Shown here piece after piece: positions 58,957-64,000 of a stretch of 64,000 bases of DNA; the first letter of the stretch is position 1, and each line of letters starts with the position of its first letter. The notes under the pieces are model-generated. The model saw nothing but the letters and a program-made list of their open reading frames with translations, had not been told where the DNA came from and did no database searches. The stretch lies in the NCBI GenBank assembly GCA_002356515.1, contig AP017605.1, forward strand, positions 1,550,001 to 1,614,000. Direction: 5' to 3'. This stretch comes from Mesorhizobium loti (GTDB lineage Bacteria; Pseudomonadota; Alphaproteobacteria; Rhizobiales; Rhizobiaceae). Both the position numbers and the translations under genes were made by a program.

Positions 58957-59856
58957 ATGCCTGAAGCCTTCCTGAGTCTGCCGCCATTGAATGCGCTGCG
59001 CGCCTTCGAGGCTTCGGCGCGCCATCTCAACTTCCGCATCGCCGCGGAGGAGCTGAACGTGACCCAGGGTGCGGTGGCCCAGCACATTCGCGGCCTGGAG
59101 ACCCATCTCGGCACGAAACTGTTCGAGCGGCTGCCACGCGGCCTGGCGCTGACCGATCAGGGCCGCGCCTATGTGCCCAACATCCGCCGCGCCTTCGACC
59201 TGATCTCGGAGGCGACCTTGCTGTTGCGCCCCGAGCCGGCACGGCTGACGATCAGCGTGACGCCGAGTTTTGCCACCAAATGGCTGATCCCCCGGTTGCA
59301 GGACTTCATGGCCGACAATCCGCTGGTCGACCTGCGCGTGCTGGCCAGCGAGAGCCTGTCGAGTTTCCAGGCCGACGGCGTCGACATTGCTGTGCGGCAA
59401 GGCCGCCCGCCCTTCGGCGCCGGCCTGATCGTCGACCTGTTGTTTCCCCAGCAGATCATCGCCATCTGCAGCCCGGCCCTGCTGCCGGCCGGCGCGACCG
59501 AAATCGCGGCGGCCGAAATCCAGCATCACGTCCTGCTGCACGATGCGCACAATCTGTGGCCGGAATTCATGGAAAAGGCCGTCGGCCTGAGGATGACCGC
59601 CGAACTGAAACGCATGCGCTTCAACCAGACCAGCCTCGCCATCGACGCCGCCATCGCCGGCCAGGGCATAGCGCTGGCCAGCCGCTTCCTCGTCGCCGCC
59701 GACCTCGTCGCCGGGAGGCTGGTCCAGCCGGTCAGCGGCGAAATGCGCGGCGCGCAGGATTTCCATGTCGTGATGCCGAGAAAGCAGCGCCATCCCGAGC
59801 CGACGCAAGCCGTGCGGCAATGGCTGCTGGATGCAGGGGAACGGCCGCCGGTCTAG
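58957..59856 (+). CDS. LysR-family regulator (GcvA-like)
   Basis: 299 residues. N-terminal winged helix: LNALRAFEASARHLNFRIAA, EELNVTQGAVAQHIRGLETH, LGTKLFERLPRGLALTDQGR. C-terminal effector domain: LTISVTPSFATKWLIPRLQD, ESLSSFQADGVDIAVRQG. Divergent from the SDR gene with 126 bases between, the usual LysR layout. Stop overlaps the next convergent gene by four bases. Confidence 0.9.
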   Translation: MPEAFLSLPPLNALRAFEASARHLNFRIAAEELNVTQGAVAQHIRGLETHLGTKLFERLPRGLALTDQGRAYVPNIRRAFDLISEATLLLRPEPARLTISVTPSFATKWLIPRLQDFMADNPLVDLRVLASESLSSFQADGVDIAVRQGRPPFGAGLIVDLLFPQQIIAICSPALLPAGATEIAAAEIQHHVLLHDAHNLWPEFMEKAVGLRMTAELKRMRFNQTSLAIDAAIAGQGIALASRFLVAADLVAGRLVQPVSGEMRGAQDFHVVMPRKQRHPEPTQAVRQWLLDAGERPPV

Positions 59857-60314
59857 ATCGGCAGCAACGCGTCCGGCTTCACATTGGCGATCGAGGCGTA
59901 GGTATGCGTCTCCCTGACGCCGGGCAGCGGCAGGATCACCCGCTGCAGGAAATCCTGGAACATCGTCATGTCGGCGATGCGCGCCTTGACCAGATAATCG
60001 AAGCCGCCGACCACCATGTGACATTCGATGATCTCGGGCGCCCGCACAACCGCCTCGGCGAAGCGGTCGAAGACATGCGGCGCCGTATGGTCGAGCCGCA
60101 CTTCGATGAAGACCAGCTGTGCCTGCCCGATCCGGGCCGGGTCGAGAACGGCCCGCACCGCCCGGATGAAGCCTTCGGCGAACAGCCGCTTGATGCGTTG
60201 CGCCGCTCCGGTCGGCGACAGGCCGACGCGGCGGGCCAGATCGAGCGTGGTGCGGCGGCCATCCTCTTGCAGCAAGCGCAACAGCGAGCGGTCGATACGG
60301 TCGAGATCGTCCAT
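59853..60314 (-). CDS. Lrp/AsnC-family regulator
   Basis: 153 residues from the ATG at 60314. LDRIDRSLLRLLQEDGRRTT, DLARRVGLSPTGAAQRIKRL (helix-turn-helix), FAEGFIRAVRAVLDPARIGQ, then a RAM domain LVFIEVRLDHTAPHVFDRFA and CHMVVGGFDYLVKARIADM. Divergent from an ornithine-cyclodeaminase-like gene across 129 bases and therefore a likely regulator of it. Confidence 0.9.
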   Translation of the reverse strand: MDDLDRIDRSLLRLLQEDGRRTTLDLARRVGLSPTGAAQRIKRLFAEGFIRAVRAVLDPARIGQAQLVFIEVRLDHTAPHVFDRFAEAVVRAPEIIECHMVVGGFDYLVKARIADMTMFQDFLQRVILPLPGVRETHTYASIANVKPDALLPI

Positions 60315-60364
60315 TCCGGATTCACACTTTCTGGCGACATATAGCGCGACTATCACGCCAAAAT

Positions 60365-60389
60365 CGTGAAAACAGCATATTTCATCACG
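60365..60389. promoter_or_regulatory. Possible Lrp operator
   Basis: CGTGA at 60365-60369 and TCACG at 60385-60389 face each other across 15 bases of AT-rich sequence, in the intergenic region between the Lrp gene and its divergent neighbour. A further TATCACG is at 60351-60357. Confidence 0.35.
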
Positions 60390-60443
60390 CTGTCGAGTGG
60401 CAATACCGTTGACGGGCAACGCAACTCGACCAAGGCAAATCCC

Positions 60444-61439
60444 ATGATGTCAGCCACACCGACCACCCGCAGCGCCCAGACCAAGGGCGACACAGCCGTG
60501 CTCATCCTGAGCGAAACCGAGGTGAAAACATGCATCGACCCGCGCCAGCTGCTCGATGTGCTGGCAGAGGGCTTCAAGGCATTGTCCGGCGGCAAGATCG
60601 TCAATCCGGCGCGGCCGCAGCTCGACATTCCGCAGGCCGGCTATTCGCTGGCGATGCCGGCCTGGGCGGCGGGCATGCATCTGACGGTGAAGATCGTCAA
60701 CGTGTTCGAAGGCAACATCGCCCGGGCCATCCCCAGCCATCTCGCCACCATCCATTTGTTCGACCCGCAAACGGGCATGCCGGTCTGCGTCATGGACGGC
60801 ACCTACATCACCGCCGCGCGCACCTCCGGCTCTGCCGTGCTCTCGGTGCGCGAACTCGCCCGCCGCGATGCCAGGGTCGCGACGGTGGTCGGCGCCGGCG
60901 TGCAGGCCGGCCAGCATTTGCACCTCCTGCCGCTGGTGCGGGACTTCACCGAAATCCGCGTCGTCTCGAAAGCGTTCGCGGACGCGCAGGCACTGGCAGC
61001 ACGGCATCCGGGCGTCGTCGCCGTCAGCGATCTAGAGGCCGCGGTGCGCTCGTCGGATGTCGTGTGCCTGGCAACGCATTCCTACCAGCCGGTGATTTCG
61101 GCCGAATGGGTGCGGCCCGGCACGCATGTCTCGTCGGTGGGCGTCGCGCCGCCCGGCGGCGAATTGCCGGTTGAGCTCGTCCGCCGGGCCAGCCTGTTCG
61201 TCGAGACCAGGGACGCCTTCGCGCCTACTCCGGTCGGCTCTTGCGAACTCGATGGCATCGATCCGCAAACCGGGACCGAGCTTGGCGAGATGCTGCTTGG
61301 GCTGCGGCCGGGAAGGACCGGCGCCGACCAGGTCACCGTCTACAAGGCCATGGGTGTCGCGATGGAAGACCTGGTGACGGGGGACCTTGCTTATCGCGAG
61401 GCGGTTCGGCGAGGATTGGGGCGGACCGTGGCCTTGTAG
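60444..61439 (+). CDS. Ornithine cyclodeaminase/mu-crystallin-family protein
   Basis: 331 residues from the ATG at 60444; the frame extends upstream into the promoter region. VLILSETEVKTCIDPRQLLD, KALSGGKIVNPARPQL, MDGTYITAARTSGSAVLSVR (substrate Lys/Arg region TAARTSG), NAD-binding VATVVGAGVQAGQHLHLLPL, HVSSVGVAPPGGELPVEL. Family members are ornithine cyclodeaminases, alanine dehydrogenases or ketimine reductases. Divergent from an Lrp-type regulator, which fits amino-acid catabolism. The oxidase downstream may act in the same pathway. Confidence 0.88.
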   Translation: MMSATPTTRSAQTKGDTAVLILSETEVKTCIDPRQLLDVLAEGFKALSGGKIVNPARPQLDIPQAGYSLAMPAWAAGMHLTVKIVNVFEGNIARAIPSHLATIHLFDPQTGMPVCVMDGTYITAARTSGSAVLSVRELARRDARVATVVGAGVQAGQHLHLLPLVRDFTEIRVVSKAFADAQALAARHPGVVAVSDLEAAVRSSDVVCLATHSYQPVISAEWVRPGTHVSSVGVAPPGGELPVELVRRASLFVETRDAFAPTPVGSCELDGIDPQTGTELGEMLLGLRPGRTGADQVTVYKAMGVAMEDLVTGDLAYREAVRRGLGRTVAL

Positions 61440-61587
61440 AGGATGCTGCCGATCGTCGCAGCCAGCGCTGCCCTCGCCGCACTGTCGTGCCATTTCTTCC
61501 CGCTCTACGGGAAGATATGGCCGCGCAAACAACCGAGGACAGGTCGCGCCGTTTGACTGGATACGAAATCATTTTTACGACTGACGG

Positions 61588-62721
61588 ATGCAGTCGAATC
61601 CTCCCCAAAAAATCGTCGTCATCGGTGGTGGCATTGCCGGCTTGTCGCTTGCGGCGGCCGTGCGAGACTGGGCCGAAGTCATCGTCATCGAGCGCGAGCC
61701 GCATCTCGGCTACCACGCCAGCGGCCGCTCCGCCGCTTTGTTCACCGAGACCTATGGGAACCGGCTGGTGCGGGCCCTGACGCTGGCCAGCCGACAGGCG
61801 ATCATCGATGGCGGCTTTGCTGCCCATCGGCGCGGCGCGCTGCATGTCGGCTGGGCTGACGACGGTGCGGCAATAGACCGGCTGGCAGGCGAATTGCAGG
61901 CGCTGGTGCCCAGCGTGCGGCGCCTGTCGGCGGCAGAGCTGCACGCGCTGGTCCCGGTCATTGCCGCAGAGGCCAGCTGCGGCGGCGTCTATGAGCCGGA
62001 CGCGGTGGATGTCGACACGGACAAGATGCTGGCGGCCAGCGCCTCGGCGCTGAAGGCCAGCGGCGGCACCATCCGCACCGGCGAGGAAGTCCGCGCCATC
62101 GCGCCAAACGGCAGCGGTTTGCGAGTGGAAACGACCGCCGGTGTCCATTCAGCCGACATCGTCGTCAACGCCGCCGGCGCCTGGGTCGATGTCGTCGCTG
62201 GCCTCGCCGGGCTCTCCGGCCTCGGCTTCCAGCCCAAGCGACGCACCGCCTTCCTGTTCGATCCGCCTGCGGGCACCAACATCGCCGGCTGGCCGCTGGT
62301 GGTCGACCTGCACGAACAGTTCTACTTCAAGCCCGACGCCGGCAGGCTGATCGGCTCGCTTGCCGACGAGACCGACTCCGAGCCTTGCGACGCGTATCCG
62401 GAAGACATCGACGTCGCCATCGCCGTCGACCGCATCGAGCAGGCGACGTCGATGCGCATCGGCCGGCCGTCGACGCCTTGGGCGGGCCTGCGCACCTTCG
62501 CGCCCGACCGCACGCCGGTCGCCGGTTTCGACCCGCGCCTGCCCGGCTTCTTCTGGCTCGGCGGTCAGGGCGGCTACGGTTTTCAGGTATCGCTGACCTT
62601 GGCCAGGCTGAGCGCGGCGCTGATGCGCGGCGAGCCCCTGCCCGGCGACGTCACGGCCCTCGGCGTCACCGCCGCGGCGCTGGCGCCCGACCGTTTCCTG
62701 GTTCCAGCGACGACACCATGA
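61588..62721 (+). CDS. FAD-dependent DAO-family oxidoreductase
   Basis: 377 residues. FAD-binding IVVIGGGIAGLSLAAAVRD and IEREPHLGYHASGRSAALFT at the N-terminus; VVNAAGAWVDVVAGLAGLSG; C-terminal GLRTFAPDRTPVAGFDPRL and GGQGGYGFQVSLTLARLSA. Glycine oxidase/D-amino-acid dehydrogenase type; substrate unknown. It follows the cyclodeaminase-like gene by 148 bases and its stop overlaps the DUF1275 start. Confidence 0.9.
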   Translation: MQSNPPQKIVVIGGGIAGLSLAAAVRDWAEVIVIEREPHLGYHASGRSAALFTETYGNRLVRALTLASRQAIIDGGFAAHRRGALHVGWADDGAAIDRLAGELQALVPSVRRLSAAELHALVPVIAAEASCGGVYEPDAVDVDTDKMLAASASALKASGGTIRTGEEVRAIAPNGSGLRVETTAGVHSADIVVNAAGAWVDVVAGLAGLSGLGFQPKRRTAFLFDPPAGTNIAGWPLVVDLHEQFYFKPDAGRLIGSLADETDSEPCDAYPEDIDVAIAVDRIEQATSMRIGRPSTPWAGLRTFAPDRTPVAGFDPRLPGFFWLGGQGGYGFQVSLTLARLSAALMRGEPLPGDVTALGVTAAALAPDRFLVPATTP

Positions 62722-63401
62722 AACCTTCACTGCCGCTGCTGCTCAGCCTCAATGGCGGCTATGTCGACACGGCCGGCTTTCTGGCGCTGCAGGGCCTGTT
62801 CACCGCGCATGTGACGGGGAACTTCGTCACCCTCGGCGCCTCGCTGGTGCTCGGCATTTCGGGCGTGCTCGCGAAGCTGCTGGCGCTGCCGGTGTTCTGC
62901 ATCGTCGTCATCCTGACCCGGCTGGCCGGCGAGCATTTGCGCCGGCGCGGACATCAGGCGCTCGGGGTGCTGCTGGCGACCAAGCTGGCGCTGCTCGTCA
63001 TCGGCGCGGTGCTGGCGATCCGCTTTGGCCCCTTCGCCAGCGGCGACAGCGCGGCCGCCATCGTCACCGGCATGGTGCTAGTCGCCGCCATGGCGATCCA
63101 GAACGCCGTCCACCGGGTCCATCTGGCGGCCGCCCCGCCCTCGACGCTGATGACCGGCACCACCACCCAGATCATGATCGACCTCGCCGATCTCATCGGC
63201 GGCCCGGCCCCGGAGGCCCGCGCGGCGCTCGTCGCCCGCCTGCGGCGCATGGCGGCGGCGGTCGCCGTCTTCGCCGCCGGCTGCGCGGCCGCCGCGCTCG
63301 GCTATGCCTACGCCAATGTCTGGTGTTTCATCATCCCGCCAGCGATCGCGCTCGCCGCGCTGCTGCTGCGGCTTGCATGGCCGGACGGGCAAGCCGGCTA
63401 G
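62718..63401 (+). CDS. DUF1275 (YoaK-type) membrane protein
   Basis: 227 residues, six hydrophobic helices. LLLSLNGGYVDTAGFLALQG, LFTAHVTGNFVTLGASLV and AAMAIQNAVHRVHLAAAPP, STLMTGTTTQIMIDLADLI are typical of the family. Inner membrane, presumed transporter of unknown substrate. ATGA overlap with the oxidase gene shows cotranslation, so it may move that enzyme's substrate or product (inference). Confidence 0.9.
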   Translation: MKPSLPLLLSLNGGYVDTAGFLALQGLFTAHVTGNFVTLGASLVLGISGVLAKLLALPVFCIVVILTRLAGEHLRRRGHQALGVLLATKLALLVIGAVLAIRFGPFASGDSAAAIVTGMVLVAAMAIQNAVHRVHLAAAPPSTLMTGTTTQIMIDLADLIGGPAPEARAALVARLRRMAAAVAVFAAGCAAAALGYAYANVWCFIIPPAIALAALLLRLAWPDGQAG

Positions 63402-63408
63402 ACTGCCC

Positions 63409-63873
63409 TCAATCTTCCTCCGTCCAGATCAGGCGCAGCAGGCGCAGCAGCGTCGCCCGCTCCTTTTTCGTAAGCCGATGCAAAAACCGGTCCTCGTGCC
63501 GGCGAACCTGTCGCCGCCAGCCCGGCATCGCCTGTCTGGCCGTCGGCGTCAGGGTCAGCACCCGCACGCGCCTGTCCTCGGCATGATCGTCGCGCTCGAC
63601 CAGCCCGCGCTCTTCCAGTTCGGCCAGCAGCGGCGCCATGTTGGCGCTCTTCATGCCGAGCAGGCGGCACAGTTCCGCGGCGCGGATGCCTGGCCGCTCA
63701 TCGATCAGCGCCAGCATGCCATAGGTGACCGGGCGCAGGCCCGCATCGGTCAGTTCGACCGCGAAATCATTGAGCGCGAAAGCCGAGGCGCGCTTGAGAT
63801 TGTAGCCGATCTGCGCATCGAGCGCGTCGTCGGACATCATCTCCGGCCCGGTATGAGGCTGGGTTTCGTCCAT
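63409..63873 (-). CDS. MarR-family regulator
   Basis: 154 residues. Winged helix: LRPVTYGMLALIDERPGIRA, AELCRLLGMKSANMAPLLAE, LEERGLVERDDHAEDRRVRV, then the dimer helix. Divergent from the gene that starts at 63989, which it probably controls; CATAGCAAT motifs lie between. Convergent with DUF1275, 7 bases between stops. Confidence 0.9.
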   Translation of the reverse strand: MDETQPHTGPEMMSDDALDAQIGYNLKRASAFALNDFAVELTDAGLRPVTYGMLALIDERPGIRAAELCRLLGMKSANMAPLLAELEERGLVERDDHAEDRRVRVLTLTPTARQAMPGWRRQVRRHEDRFLHRLTKKERATLLRLLRLIWTEED

Positions 63874-63917
63874 GCCAACCGATCGCCGCGATGCCGGCCC
63901 TTGTCAAGTGAAAAAGA

Positions 63918-63959
63918 CTATGCGACATAGCAATCAAGATAGCTATACTTCATAGCAAT
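63918..63959. promoter_or_regulatory. MarR operator candidate
   Basis: CTATG-CGA-CATAG dyad at 63918-63930 and two direct copies of CATAGCAAT at 63926-63934 and 63951-63959 in an AT-rich gap between the divergent MarR gene and the last gene. Confidence 0.5.
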
Positions 63960-63988
63960 TTCCAAAATGGAACGGGAGGACACCGACC

Positions 63989-64000
63989 ATGACCGACGAG
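63989..64000 (+). CDS. Start of an unidentified gene, cut by the window
   Basis: ATG at 63989 encodes MTDE and then leaves the window. AACGGGAGGACACCGACC precedes it, a good ribosome site. Divergent from the MarR gene and probably its target. Confidence 0.7.

Noticed and set aside
58831..60024. Long minus-strand frame running on from the SDR gene across the LysR gene
   Set aside because: It is antisense to a well-supported LysR gene, and the SDR has its own ATG at 58830 with SDR-type N-terminus.

Overview
The window is GC-rich chromosomal DNA of a rhizobial alphaproteobacterium. Mesorhizobium or a close relative is the best guess, inferred from gene content: DUF982, DUF1236 and DUF3606 stress proteins, adenylate cyclases fused to TPR repeats, FadR-type sugar operons, and dispersed palindromic repeats. 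No rRNA gene or CRISPR array was seen. One tRNA, tRNA-Gln(TTG), lies at 9985-10058.

Layout. 0-2.8 kb: a decayed MarR gene, then a minus-strand prophage relic (terminase small subunit and a truncated terminase large subunit) bordered by repeats. 2.8-9 kb: small unlinked genes (PEBP, DoxX, glyoxalase-like and GFA proteins, a short DUF3606 gene). 8-17 kb: a stress-gene neighbourhood with DUF982, DUF378 and DUF1236 proteins, a host-attachment-type protein and a PAS-HRXXN histidine kinase. Five promoters there match the EcfG general-stress sigma factor pattern GGAAC-N16/17-CGTT. 18-27.4 kb: a FecR-domain protein, a CHASE2-type cyclase, an ankyrin/YHS pair, and two tandemly duplicated adenylate cyclase-TPR genes. 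This block is flanked by two decayed fragments of an aldo/keto reductase gene whose intact copy lies at 14.0-15.0 kb.

27.7-35 kb: a seven-gene sugar or sugar-acid operon (enolase-superfamily dehydratase, SDR dehydrogenase, AraF-like binding protein, ABC ATPase, permease, FadR-type repressor, aldose epimerase), with a sigma-70-like promoter overlapped by an inverted repeat. 35-40 kb: an APH-type kinase, an AI-2E-type permease with a long C-terminal extension, and a C39-like peptidase/D-Ala-D-Ala ligase pair behind a perfect 28-bp palindrome.

40-46.4 kb: an IS110-family element whose upstream leader has a strong hairpin (a possible bridge-RNA region), and an IS5-family element inserted in a palindromic repeat. 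46.4-64 kb: housekeeping and catabolic genes with local regulators: a PNPOx-like protein divergent from a MocR/PdxR regulator, Lrp and LysR regulators, a phosphoesterase, a dihaem peroxidase, a GGDEF-EAL protein, adenosine deaminase, an SDR, an ornithine-cyclodeaminase-like protein, a DAO-type oxidase, a DUF1275 protein, and a MarR gene divergent from a gene cut by the window edge.

I did not find a clearly new defence or conflict system. The observations I rate highest are the EcfG promoter cluster, the AKR relics around the FecR/cyclase block, the IS110 leader hairpin, the palindrome before the C39-ddl pair, and the four alternating ATTGGTC boxes at the MocR/PNPOx divergent starts. All calls come from reading the sequence; no database search was run.
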